Assembly: GCA_017354065.1 (NCBI GenBank) | Contig: JAFMRN010000004.1 | Location: 1 to 21,709 of the forward strand | Reading direction: 5' to 3' | Length of the DNA: 21,709 nt | Source of the DNA: Solirubrobacterales bacterium | GTDB lineage: Bacteria; Actinomycetota; Thermoleophilia; Solirubrobacterales; Solirubrobacteraceae | Shown: in pieces, positions 7,749 to 14,566 of the stretch | Numbering within the stretch: the stretch's first letter is position 1 | Layout: each line of letters opens with the position of its first letter | Made by a program: the position numbers and the translations under genes | The notes under the pieces: generated by a model | Database searches by the model: none | Seen by the model: only the letters and a program-made list of their open reading frames with translations | What the model was told of the DNA's origin: nothing

Positions 7749-7816
7749 ACCCTCGGAGCAGGAGGCCGTCGGGTTGGATCCGGCCCGGCGTCGGCGTGGC
7801 GTTAGTAAATCCCCAC

Positions 7817-7839
7817 AACTCCTACTGAGTTTGTATAGT
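7817..7839 (+). promoter_or_regulatory. ssuCBA promoter: Probable promoter/operator of the ssu operon
   Basis: The 181-base gap between the marR stop and ssuC contains a -10-like TATAGT at 7834-7839, which stands out in AT content. Just upstream lies an inverted repeat AACTC (7817-7821), N5, GAGTT (7827-7831). A regulator sensing sulfur supply is plausible but no known box was recognised. The leader to ssuC would be about 85 bases; nothing else was seen in this gap. Confidence 0.4.
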
Positions 7840-7929
7840 TTCGCGCCGAGGTCGGGTCGGGGCAGCCGGGCCTGCCAACTCACCCGACGCCCGATCCGGT
7901 CCACGGTCGCTGTCCATCCAGAAGGAGCC

Positions 7930-8787
7930 ATGAGCGCAACTCAGCCCAACTCACGCGCCCTCGGGGCGCTCGGCGTCGGGGCGGCGGCTGCCGGCCGCGC
8001 CACGCGGTTGCGCTTGCGCGGGCCGGGTCTGCAACGGCTGATCAGCCCAGTGGTGCTGTTGATCCTCTGGCAGCTGATCCACGTCTTCAACCTCGTTTCG
8101 GTCAAGAAGCTGCCACCGCCGACGACTGTTCTCAGCACCGCCTGGAACCTGATCACCACCAACGAGCCCGCCTACGGCACCCTGCAGGGCGCGCTCGGCG
8201 CCTCCCTGGAGCGGATGGTGATCGGCTTTGCGCTCGGCGCCGGCGTCGCGCTGATCCTCGCCCTGGTTTCTGGCCTCAGCCGCTGGGGTGAGAACACCTT
8301 CGACCCGATCCTGCAGATGATCCGCACGGTGCCGCTGTTCGGGCTCGTCCCGGTGTTCATCGTCTGGTTCGGGATCGGTGAGCTGCCGAAGATCCTGCTG
8401 ATCGCGCTGGCCGCACTGATCCCGCTGTATCTGAACGCCTTCGCCGGGATCCGCGGCGTCGACCATCGCCTCTGGGAGCTCGCGGACGTGCTCGGCCTGA
8501 GCCGCTCCGAACGCCTGCGCCACGTGATCCTGCCGGGCGCGCTGCCACAGACCCTGGTCGGCCTGCGCCTGAGCCTCGGCACCGCCTGGCTGGCGCTGGT
8601 TGTCGCGGAGCAGGTGAACACCAACGCCGGGCTCGGCTACATGATCAACCAGGCCACGCAGTTCCTGTCCAACAACGTGATCTTCGTGGCGCTGGCGGTG
8701 TACACGATCCTCGGCTTGGCGACCGACTGGCTGGTGCGGCTGCTGGAGCGCAGGGCTCTGGCATGGCGACGCGGGCTGCTGACCTGA
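7930..8787 (+). CDS. ssuC: ABC transporter permease for aliphatic sulfonates
   Basis: This 285-residue inner-membrane permease of the SsuC/TauC/NrtB family forms the channel for sulfonate or related oxyanion uptake. It has about six hydrophobic segments. The EAA loop that docks the ATPase is seen at ELADVLGLSRSERLRHVILPG, and the ending LALVVAEQVNTNAGLGYMI is typical of SsuC. The start is the ATG at 7930 with an AAGGAG ribosome site 2-3 bases upstream; the longer open frame to 7774 crosses the promoter and is not used. It is the first gene of a three-gene operon, and the ATPase gene overlaps its 3' end. Confidence 0.88.
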   Translation: MSATQPNSRALGALGVGAAAAGRATRLRLRGPGLQRLISPVVLLILWQLIHVFNLVSVKKLPPPTTVLSTAWNLITTNEPAYGTLQGALGASLERMVIGFALGAGVALILALVSGLSRWGENTFDPILQMIRTVPLFGLVPVFIVWFGIGELPKILLIALAALIPLYLNAFAGIRGVDHRLWELADVLGLSRSERLRHVILPGALPQTLVGLRLSLGTAWLALVVAEQVNTNAGLGYMINQATQFLSNNVIFVALAVYTILGLATDWLVRLLERRALAWRRGLLT

Positions 8788-9497
8788 TGAGCGCGACCAC
8801 CCAAGCACCAGTGGTCCGCGCCGAGCATCTCGGCCGTAGCTTCGGGGACCGCGCCGTGCTCCAGGACCTGAACCTGGAGATCGCCGACGGTGAGATCGTC
8901 GCGCTGATCGGCCGCAGCGGCAGCGGCAAGTCGACGCTGCTGCGCGCCCTGGCCGGGCTAGACAAGGGGGTCAGCGGCAGCGCCACCGTCGAGGGCCAGT
9001 TCGGAATCGCCTTCCAGGACGCGCGGCTGATCCCGTGGCGCTCGGTGCTTGACAACGTGCGCCTTGGGTTGCGTGCAGCCGACTCCACAAAGGCGGCCCG
9101 TGCCGCCCTGGCCGAGGTCGGCCTCGAGGCCCACACCGACGCCTGGCCCTCAACCCTGTCAGGCGGGGAGGCCCAGCGCGTCTCCCTGGCCCGCGCGCTG
9201 GCGCGTGAGCCGCGGCTGTTGTTGCTCGACGAGCCATTTGGCGCGCTTGACGCGCTGACCCGGATCACGATGCATGAGCTGGTCCTGCGCCTCTGGCAGC
9301 GCCACCACCCGGCGATCCTGCTGGTGACCCACGACGTGGATGAGGCGCTAGCGCTGGCAGACCGCGTGCTGGTCCTCGGCAGCGGCCGCATCGCCCACGA
9401 ATCGGCGATCGCGCTGGAACGACCGCGCCACCGCGACCACCCCGAGCTTGTCGAGCTGCGCAGCCGCCTGCTCTCAGAGCTCGGCGTCTCCCTTTGA
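8763..9497 (+). CDS. ssuB: ABC transporter ATP-binding protein for aliphatic sulfonates
   Basis: This 244-residue cytoplasmic ATPase powers the SsuC channel. It carries Walker A GRSGSGKST, a Q-loop in GIAFQDARLIPW, the ABC signature LSGGEAQRVSLARAL, Walker B LLLLDEPFGALD and the switch histidine in LLVTHDVDEAL. The DARLIPW and DEPFGALD wording is typical of the nitrate/taurine/sulfonate group. The ATG at 8763 has an AGGG 7 bases upstream and overlaps ssuC by 25 bp. An alternative ATG at 8787 overlaps the ssuC stop as TGATG and would remove 8 residues; either way the two are translationally coupled. Confidence 0.9.
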   Translation: MATRAADLMSATTQAPVVRAEHLGRSFGDRAVLQDLNLEIADGEIVALIGRSGSGKSTLLRALAGLDKGVSGSATVEGQFGIAFQDARLIPWRSVLDNVRLGLRAADSTKAARAALAEVGLEAHTDAWPSTLSGGEAQRVSLARALAREPRLLLLDEPFGALDALTRITMHELVLRLWQRHHPAILLVTHDVDEALALADRVLVLGSGRIAHESAIALERPRHRDHPELVELRSRLLSELGVSL

Positions 9498-9517
9498 CCA
9501 TCGACCCTGGAAGAGCA

Positions 9518-10552
9518 ATGAGAACACACGCCCCCACCGCCCTTGCCGCAACGACCCTCGCGATCGCGCTTGCGGCCTGCGGCTCGAGCGCCAAGAACGC
9601 CGGATCGTCACTCGGGTCAGCGGCAGGCGCCAAGTCCAGCACCAGCGCGTCCGCCGCCCCCAAGACCTCCACCACCGTTGGGCACGGCAGCGGCCCGACG
9701 CTCAACGTCGGTGACCAGGCAGGTGACGGCGCCCAGGCGTTGTTGACCGCCGCAGGGCTGTTGAACAAGCTGCCGTTCCCGGTCAAGTTCGCGGACTTCA
9801 CCTCCGGCCCGCCGATCCTTCAGGCAGAGAGCAGCGGCTCGATTGACATCGCCCAGGTGGGCGACGCGCCGCCGGTGTTCGCCGCCTCCGGTGGCGCCGA
9901 TATTCAGCTTGTCAGCCAGGTGGTTAACGGGCCGGCCGCCAGTGCGATCCTGGCCTCCAAGGCGTCAAAGATCACCAGCCCGAGTCAGCTGAAGGGTAAG
10001 CGCATCGCAGTAACACAGGGCAGCTCCGCGGATTACTTCCTGCTCGATCTGCTGCAGAAGAACCATCTCACCGTTCACGATGTGACACTCGATTACCTGC
10101 AGCCTGCTGCTGCCACCGCCGCGCTGCAGTCAGGCAGCGTCGACGCCTGGGCCACGTGGTCACCGTATATCGAGCAGGCCTCGGCCAACGGCGCGAAGGT
10201 GATCGCGGACGGCAGCAAGTACGGGAGCAACTACGCCTACCAGGTGGCCTCCAAGGCGGCGATCACCAACCCCGCCAAGGCCAAGGAGATCAAGCAGTAC
10301 CTGGCGATCGTGAACAAGGCCCACATCTGGGCCAACTCCCACCCGGCCGCCTGGGGCGCGCTGTGGGCCAAGTCCACGGGCCTGCCCGCCAAGGTCACGA
10401 TCAAGGGGGCCAAGGACGACTGGGAGAAGCCCCAGCCGATCAGCGGCCAGACCGCGACCGCCGAGCAGGGCTTGGTCAGCGCCTTCTACAAGGCCGGCCT
10501 GATCCCGCAGAATTACAGCTTCAAGAAGTACGTCTCCACAGCCTTCAATTAG
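9518..10552 (+). CDS. ssuA: Sulfonate ABC transporter substrate-binding lipoprotein
   Basis: This 344-residue exported lipoprotein has a signal peptide of about 20 residues ending in the lipobox LAAC (C21). A Ser/Ala/Thr-rich linker follows, then a type II periplasmic-binding fold. Residues resembling SsuA include SGSIDIAQVGDAPPVFA, LKGKRIAVTQGSSADYFL and SGSVDAWATWSPYIEQA, which line the ligand cleft. It should capture aliphatic sulfonates and deliver them to SsuC. The ATG at 9518 has GGAAGAG in front. A TTG at 9494 in the same frame would overlap the ssuB stop but would spoil the signal peptide. A hairpin just after the gene closes the operon. Confidence 0.88.
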   Translation: MRTHAPTALAATTLAIALAACGSSAKNAGSSLGSAAGAKSSTSASAAPKTSTTVGHGSGPTLNVGDQAGDGAQALLTAAGLLNKLPFPVKFADFTSGPPILQAESSGSIDIAQVGDAPPVFAASGGADIQLVSQVVNGPAASAILASKASKITSPSQLKGKRIAVTQGSSADYFLLDLLQKNHLTVHDVTLDYLQPAAATAALQSGSVDAWATWSPYIEQASANGAKVIADGSKYGSNYAYQVASKAAITNPAKAKEIKQYLAIVNKAHIWANSHPAAWGALWAKSTGLPAKVTIKGAKDDWEKPQPISGQTATAEQGLVSAFYKAGLIPQNYSFKKYVSTAFN

Positions 10553-10560
10553 TTACTGGT

Positions 10561-10590
10561 GCGGCGCCCGACTTTGAGTTCGGGCCCCGC
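10561..10590 (+). terminator. Hairpin terminator of the ssu operon
   Basis: GCGGCGCCCGA (10561-10571) pairs with TCGGGCCCCGC (10580-10590) at 10 of 11 positions around an 8-base loop, 9 bases after the ssuA stop. There is no T-run. It may also stop transcription arriving from the minus strand. Confidence 0.55.
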
Positions 10591-10638
10591 CAGGAACGGC
10601 TGCGCAGGACGGAGGCTGCGGTTCGGGACGCGGGCAGT

Positions 10639-10804
10639 TCAACAGCCAAGCGCATAGCTGATGGCAGAGCAGACCGTGACCATCGCATCATCACCGACGC
10701 GACCGACCTGAGTTGTCAGCGACGACTGGGCGACGGTGTGGATCCCGTCGCAGTTGATCGCCGACGTCTATCCAGGCCGCCAGCCAGACTTCGCCTCGGC
10801 TCAA
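10639..10804 (-). pseudogene. Frame-broken MazF/PemK-like toxin remnant
   Basis: On the minus strand, a TTG at 10804 with GGAG just upstream opens a frame reading SRGEVWLAAW, then HRRPVVADN, which is the N-terminal pattern of MazF/PemK ribonucleases (RGEVW..., RRPVVVV...). It stops after about 37 residues at 10691. One base away the next frame reads DDAMVTVCSAIS and stops at 10639, resembling the VTVCPITS strand of the same family. No intact frame joins the pieces and the C-terminal part cannot be followed. The gene sits directly downstream of the antitoxin, as in an intact module. This is a reading by eye from short motifs, so it is tentative. Confidence 0.45.
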
Positions 10805-10994
10805 GGTTCACTCCAGGCTTCCGCTTCTGTCCACCTTCCGGGTGTCGTAGATAGGCCTCGCGGTCTGACTGCGCGAGTGCGGCGTGCACGGCGTCGGCAA
10901 TCCCTGCACGTGCGGCCGCGGAGATGTTGATGTCAAGTTCGCGCGCGCGGTTTGCCAGCTCGTCGTCCAGCGTGACGGTGGTTCGCGAAGCCAT
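10716..10994 (-). CDS. CcdA/MazE-like type II antitoxin with a probably shifted C-terminus
   Basis: The first 54 residues (RTTVTLDDELANRARELDIN, then ISAAARAGI) form a ribbon-helix-helix DNA-binding domain of the CcdA-like antitoxin type common in actinobacteria. It would bind its own promoter and neutralise a partner nuclease. After AYLRHPE the present frame runs through Arg-rich sequence into the toxin region and ends at 10716 (92 residues). The neighbouring frame instead reads KVDRSGSLE and stops at 10808, which looks more like an antitoxin tail, so a one-base shift near 10839 is suspected. The ATG at 10992-10994 is well placed behind an inverted-repeat operator. Confidence 0.6.
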   Translation of the reverse strand: MASRTTVTLDDELANRARELDINISAAARAGIADAVHAALAQSDREAYLRHPEGGQKRKPGVNLEPRRSLAGGLDRRRRSTATGSTPSPSRR

Positions 10995-11002
10995 AAGAAA
11001 AT

Positions 11003-11020
11003 GCTATCGGTAGTGATAGC
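11003..11020 (-). promoter_or_regulatory. Autoregulatory operator of the antitoxin
   Basis: A perfect 6-bp inverted repeat, GCTATC (11003-11008) and GATAGC (11015-11020), with a 6-base spacer lies 9-26 bases before the antitoxin ATG. This is where ribbon-helix-helix antitoxins bind to repress their own operon. Confidence 0.55.
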
Positions 11021-11039
11021 CGCCTGGTGACGCCAGTCA

Positions 11040-12095
11040 CTACTGCAAGGGCCCGTGATCGAGTTCCGGCAGCACGTGCCGCGCGAACAGGTCGGCTTCT
11101 GCGATGTGCGGATAGCCGGACAGGATGAAGGCCTCAAGCCCTAGCTCCTGGTAGGCGCGGAGCTTGGCCAGCACCTGGTCGGGGTCACCGACTATCGCCG
11201 CGCCGGCGCCTGCGCGGGCCCGGCCGATCCCGGTCCACAGGTTCGGCTCCACAAACCCGTCATCGGCGGATTCCTCACGCAGCTGGCTTTGGCGCAGGTT
11301 GCCCGCTGAGGCGGTGTCGAGTGAGCGGGCGCGGATCCGCTGGCCGGAGTCGTCGTCCAGGCGGGAGAGCAGCCGCCGTGCGGCCGCGATCGCCTCGGCC
11401 TCGGTGTCCCGCACGATCACGTGCGCGCGGTAGCCAAAGCGCAGGCTGCGGCCGTGGCGCTCTGCTCGGGCGCGCATGTCGGCGACCGTCGTGGCCACGC
11501 CTTCGAGCGTGTCGGGCCACATCAGGAACACGTCAGCGGCCTGGGCGGCAACCTCGCGCGCATGCTCTGAGAGGCCACCGAAATAGAACGGCGGGCAGCC
11601 GCCGGCGGGCCTCAAGCGCGGCGGGTCGAGTTTGAGGTCTATGAAGTCGCCGTGGAAGTCAACGGGCTGACCGTCAAGCAGCGGCGCCAGCACCTTCATC
11701 GTCTCCAGCGTCCGGCGATAGCGTGGCGCTGAGTCCAGGCTCTCGCCGGGCAGCGGTGAGGAGATGATGTTGACCGTCAGGCGCCCACCGAGGATCTGAT
11801 CGATCGTCGCCAGCTGCCGCGCTAACTGCGGTGGCCACATCTCACCCATCCGCACCGCCAGCAACAGCTGGATCCGGCGCAGCAGCGGCGCGACTCCGGC
11901 GGCGAAGGCGACCGAGTCGATCCCCAGTGTGTACCCGGACGGGAGCAGCAGGTTGTCATAGCCACCCGACTCAGCCGCCAGGGCTATGTCGCGGCAGTGC
12001 TGCCAGCTTGACTGCAGCGCGGGATCGGGTTGGCCCAGGAACTCATAGTCGTCGTCGCACAGGGCGGAGAACCAGGACACCTCACAGCTCGGCAT
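11040..12095 (-). CDS. ssuD: FMNH2-dependent alkanesulfonate monooxygenase (LLM class)
   Basis: This 351-residue cytoplasmic TIM-barrel flavin enzyme of the bacterial luciferase-like family would split alkanesulfonates into aldehyde and sulfite using FMNH2 and oxygen. It matches SsuD along its length: PPFYFGGLSEHA, RFGYRAHVIVRDTEAEA (containing the conserved Arg and His of the active site), PNLWTGIGRARAGAGAAIVG, and ILSGYPHIAEAD. It is about 30 residues shorter than E. coli SsuD at the C-terminus. The N-terminus (SWFSALCDDDYEF) differs from E. coli SsuD, so a related LLM substrate remains possible. It lies convergent to the ssu transporter operon, and no FMN reductase (ssuE) is in the window. 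Confidence 0.8.
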   Translation of the reverse strand: MPSCEVSWFSALCDDDYEFLGQPDPALQSSWQHCRDIALAAESGGYDNLLLPSGYTLGIDSVAFAAGVAPLLRRIQLLLAVRMGEMWPPQLARQLATIDQILGGRLTVNIISSPLPGESLDSAPRYRRTLETMKVLAPLLDGQPVDFHGDFIDLKLDPPRLRPAGGCPPFYFGGLSEHAREVAAQAADVFLMWPDTLEGVATTVADMRARAERHGRSLRFGYRAHVIVRDTEAEAIAAARRLLSRLDDDSGQRIRARSLDTASAGNLRQSQLREESADDGFVEPNLWTGIGRARAGAGAAIVGDPDQVLAKLRAYQELGLEAFILSGYPHIAEADLFARHVLPELDHGPLQ

Positions 12096-12114
12096 TCGAT
12101 GAATTCAATCGAAT
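12094..12114. promoter_or_regulatory. Palindrome at the ssuD start, between ssuD and the VOC gene
   Basis: Arms ATTCGAT (12094-12100) and ATCGAAT (12108-12114) form a perfect inverted repeat around a centre containing GAATTC. It overlaps the ssuD start codon and sits at the left edge of a possible VOC-gene promoter (TTGGTT 12114-12119, TAGCTT 12135-12140). It could let one regulator control both divergent genes. Confidence 0.45.
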
Positions 12115-12146
12115 TGGTTGCCTTCGGACTGAGGTAGCTTCGGGCG

Positions 12147-12581
12147 ATGGAGATAAACGGGGTCGCCCACACCATCCTGCGCGTGTCCAAGTTCGATCAG
12201 TGCGTCGCCTTCTATGACCGGCTGATGCCCGCGCTCGGCCTGGAGGCGGTGTTCCACAGCGATGAGTTCGTCTACTACGTCGGCGGGCGCACCGCGCTGG
12301 GGATTCGCCGGGCGGAGTTTGTCGATCACGTCCACCGGGAGCGGGCGCCGGGGCTCGATCACCTCTGCTTCCGCGCGCGCAGCCGCGAGGACGTGGACGA
12401 GCTCCACCGCCACCTGCTGGCGATCGGCGCGGACATGGTCCGCGCGCCCGAGGAGGGCCCCTGGGCGCCCGGTTACTACTCGCTGTCCTTCCGTGATCCC
12501 GAGGGGATCCGCCTGGAGGTCAACCACGTGCCGGGCAAGGGCGTGCTGGCTGAGGGCGCGACCTTCGACCCGGGCGCATGA
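12147..12581 (+). CDS. VOC (glyoxalase/bleomycin-resistance/dioxygenase) superfamily protein
   Basis: This 144-residue protein consists of one pair of beta-alpha-beta-beta-beta modules. Likely metal ligands are H8 (INGVAHTILRV), H72 (GLDHLCFRA) and E124 (GIRLEVNH), in the usual VOC positions. The reaction cannot be told from sequence; glyoxalase, ring-cleavage or resistance roles are all known in this fold. A -10-like TAGCTT ends 6 bases before the ATG at 12147, so the mRNA may be leaderless. It heads a four-gene run, and the next gene starts inside its stop codon (ATGA). Confidence 0.85.
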   Translation: MEINGVAHTILRVSKFDQCVAFYDRLMPALGLEAVFHSDEFVYYVGGRTALGIRRAEFVDHVHRERAPGLDHLCFRARSREDVDELHRHLLAIGADMVRAPEEGPWAPGYYSLSFRDPEGIRLEVNHVPGKGVLAEGATFDPGA

Positions 12582-13366
12582 GCGAGCCAGAAGCCGTTCT
12601 TGCCAGCGCCGTGGCGGCTTATCGCGCGACGCTAGGTCCTCGGCTCCTGGCCGCCTACGCGCTCGGCAGCCTCGCCCACGGCGGGTTCAATCCGCTGGTC
12701 AGCGACATCGACGTCGGTCTGGTGCTGGCCGACCCGCTTGAGACCGGAGACGCCGCGACCATCGAGGCGGTCGCCGCGGAGCAGAAGCGCAGCGGCCCAG
12801 AGTTGGCCGAGCGCCTGTCGGTGTTCTGGGGAACGCATCTGACGCTGTCCGGAAAGGTGGAAGGCGGGCGGTTTCCGCCACTTGACCGGCTTGATCTGAT
12901 CGCACACGGCCGCCTGCTCGCGGGCACGGACGCGCGCGCAGGTCTGCCACAACCGAGCGCTGATGAGCTGCTGATCAGCGGCGCCGAGTTCGCGCTCGGG
13001 TTTCTGGCCGGCGCTCCCACAACAGAGGAGCTTCGCGATCCGGACCTGTTGATCGCGCGCGGCGTGCGACGGGTGACCAAGCTCGTGCTGTTCCCGGTCC
13101 GCTTCATGTACACGGCGGCGACCGCGCAGATCGGCACCAACGACGCGGCCGCCGACTGGTACCGGGGTGTGGCCAGGCCCCTGGTCTCCGCGGCGCGCGA
13201 CTGGCGCGCCGATGGCCTTGACGAACGCACCGCGCTCCTGCACGAACAGCTTGTGCCGCTTTACCGCGAATACATGGACGACCACATCGAGCGGCTGCGC
13301 TCCAGGCCGGACCTGGCGAGCGAGTTCGCAGCCTGGCGCGAGGAGCTGTCCAATGCCCCTGGTTGA
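12578..13366 (+). CDS. Nucleotidyltransferase-fold protein (aminoglycoside adenylyltransferase-like)
   Basis: This 262-residue protein has the polymerase-beta-type nucleotidyltransferase signature GS(x)11DxD: G30-S31 in YALGSLAHGG and D43/D45 in VSDIDVGLVL. A helical C-terminal half follows, as in ANT-type enzymes. It would transfer an AMP group from ATP to a small molecule or protein; the substrate is unknown. The start ATG overlaps the VOC stop by 4 bp, and the RNase HI gene follows 11 bases after its stop. Confidence 0.75.
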   Translation: MSEPEAVLASAVAAYRATLGPRLLAAYALGSLAHGGFNPLVSDIDVGLVLADPLETGDAATIEAVAAEQKRSGPELAERLSVFWGTHLTLSGKVEGGRFPPLDRLDLIAHGRLLAGTDARAGLPQPSADELLISGAEFALGFLAGAPTTEELRDPDLLIARGVRRVTKLVLFPVRFMYTAATAQIGTNDAAADWYRGVARPLVSAARDWRADGLDERTALLHEQLVPLYREYMDDHIERLRSRPDLASEFAAWREELSNAPG

Positions 13367-13377
13367 ATCATCCGGCG

Positions 13378-13866
13378 ATGCGATCCAGGTCTCTACCCAA
13401 TCAGCTCCCGGAAGCGGCCCCAGGTGAGGTGCTGGTCTGGACCGACGGTGCCTGCCAGCGCAACCCGGGCCCCGGCGGTTGGGCCGCGCTGGTCTGCTGG
13501 GAGGACGGCGTGGTCGAGGAGCACAGCGGCGGACTGGCCTCCACCACCAACAACGTGATGGAGATGACCGCCGCGCTGGAGGGCCTGCGCGCGGTGCCCG
13601 AAGGCTCGCGCGTGTGCGTGGTGACCGACTCGCGCTATCTGCATGACGGCATGACCTCATGGATGGCCGGCTGGAAACGCAAGGGCTGGAAGACTGCCGC
13701 CGGCGATCCGGTCAAGAACAAGCAGATCTGGCTGGACCTGGAGGCTGCGAGCACAACGCATGAGCAGGTGCGCTGGCACTGGATCAAGGGCCATGTCGGC
13801 CACGAGCTGAACGAGCGCGCCGACGCGCTGGCAGTTGCGGCCACCCAGGCCGCTGCCACCGGCTGA
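13378..13866 (+). CDS. rnhA: Ribonuclease HI
   Basis: This 162-residue cytoplasmic enzyme cuts the RNA strand of RNA-DNA hybrids and removes R-loops and primers. The full catalytic set is present: D23 (TDGACQRNPGPGGW), E62 (NVMEMTAAL), D84 (VTDSRYL), H142 and D149 (KGHVGHELNERAD). The basic handle WKRKGWKT is kept. The start is placed at the ATG 13378. A TTG at 13363 overlapping the previous stop would add 5 residues; neither has a clear ribosome site, so coupling from the upstream gene is likely. Confidence 0.93.
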   Translation: MRSRSLPNQLPEAAPGEVLVWTDGACQRNPGPGGWAALVCWEDGVVEEHSGGLASTTNNVMEMTAALEGLRAVPEGSRVCVVTDSRYLHDGMTSWMAGWKRKGWKTAAGDPVKNKQIWLDLEAASTTHEQVRWHWIKGHVGHELNERADALAVAATQAAATG

Positions 13867-13867
13867 A

Positions 13868-14503
13868 GTGCTGGTCCTGCTGCCGCCCTCCCAGGGGAAG
13901 GCCGCGCCCGAGCGTGGCCGCCGCATGGGTCTCTCGACGCTGGTCTACCCGCGGTTGCGCGAGCCTCGCGAGCGCCTGCTTGACGCCGTCGATCCGAACT
14001 TGCACAAAGCCCCGGCGGTGCCGGCCGCCGAGCTCTACACCGGCGTCCTGTTTGAGGCGCTCGGCCTGGGCGACCTGCCCTGGGACAACGTGCTGATCGC
14101 CAGCGCGCTGTGGGGTGTGGTCCGCCCCGGTGACCGGATCCCGGCCTACCGGCTGGACATGTCCGCGAAGCCGCCTGGGATCGGTGCGCTCGGTGCGTAC
14201 TGGCGTGAGCCACTGCGCGCCGCACTGCCAGACCGTGGCCTGATCCTGGACCTCCGCTCCGGCTCCTACGCCGCTGCCTGGCAACCTCGCCGCGGCACCC
14301 ACCTCGTGGTCCGCGGGTTCACGGAGTCAAACGACGGCAGCCGCACCGTCATCACTCACATGGTCAAGCGCGTGCGCGGACAGGTCGCCCGCCTGGTGCT
14401 CCAGGCCGGCGGTGCGCACCGGCCCGAGGAGGTCTTGGAGATCGTCACCGCCGCCGGCTTGCGTGCGGAGCTTGGTGAGGGCACGCTGGACGTGATCGAG
14501 TAA
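13868..14503 (+). CDS. yaaA: YaaA family peroxide-stress protein
   Basis: This 211-residue protein of the DUF328/YaaA family begins VLVLLPPSQGK, the family's N-terminal signature. It also has the conserved ASALWGVVRPGDRIPAYRLDM segment and ends with a YaaA-like KRVRGQVARL region. In E. coli YaaA limits intracellular iron damage during peroxide stress and the fold binds DNA. The start is the GTG at 13868, one base after the rnhA stop, so the two are co-transcribed. The frame is open for 11 more codons upstream, but these lie inside rnhA. Confidence 0.88.
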   Translation: MLVLLPPSQGKAAPERGRRMGLSTLVYPRLREPRERLLDAVDPNLHKAPAVPAAELYTGVLFEALGLGDLPWDNVLIASALWGVVRPGDRIPAYRLDMSAKPPGIGALGAYWREPLRAALPDRGLILDLRSGSYAAAWQPRRGTHLVVRGFTESNDGSRTVITHMVKRVRGQVARLVLQAGGAHRPEEVLEIVTAAGLRAELGEGTLDVIE

Positions 14504-14505
14504 CG

Positions 14506-14525
14506 CTCACCCCCGAGCGGGTGAG
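14506..14525 (+). terminator. Hairpin terminator after yaaA
   Basis: CTCACCC (14506-14512) and GGGTGAG (14519-14525) form a perfect 7-bp stem with a 6-base loop, 2 bases after the yaaA stop. It separates the housekeeping run from the type VII locus; no T-tract follows. Confidence 0.5.
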
Positions 14526-14566
14526 TGTGGGTCCGGTGATCGTTCGGAAACGGCATCATCCGCGCA

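Noticed and set aside
7951..8808. Minus-strand frame of 285 codons antisense to ssuC
   Set aside because: It is rich in Gln, Arg and Asp with no recognisable domain and wholly covered by ssuC.
10156..10854. Plus-strand frame of 232 codons from inside ssuA into the toxin-remnant region
   Set aside because: The first part is a shadow of ssuA with Gln/Gly/Arg-rich sequence, and the rest runs over the terminator and the minus-strand remnant.
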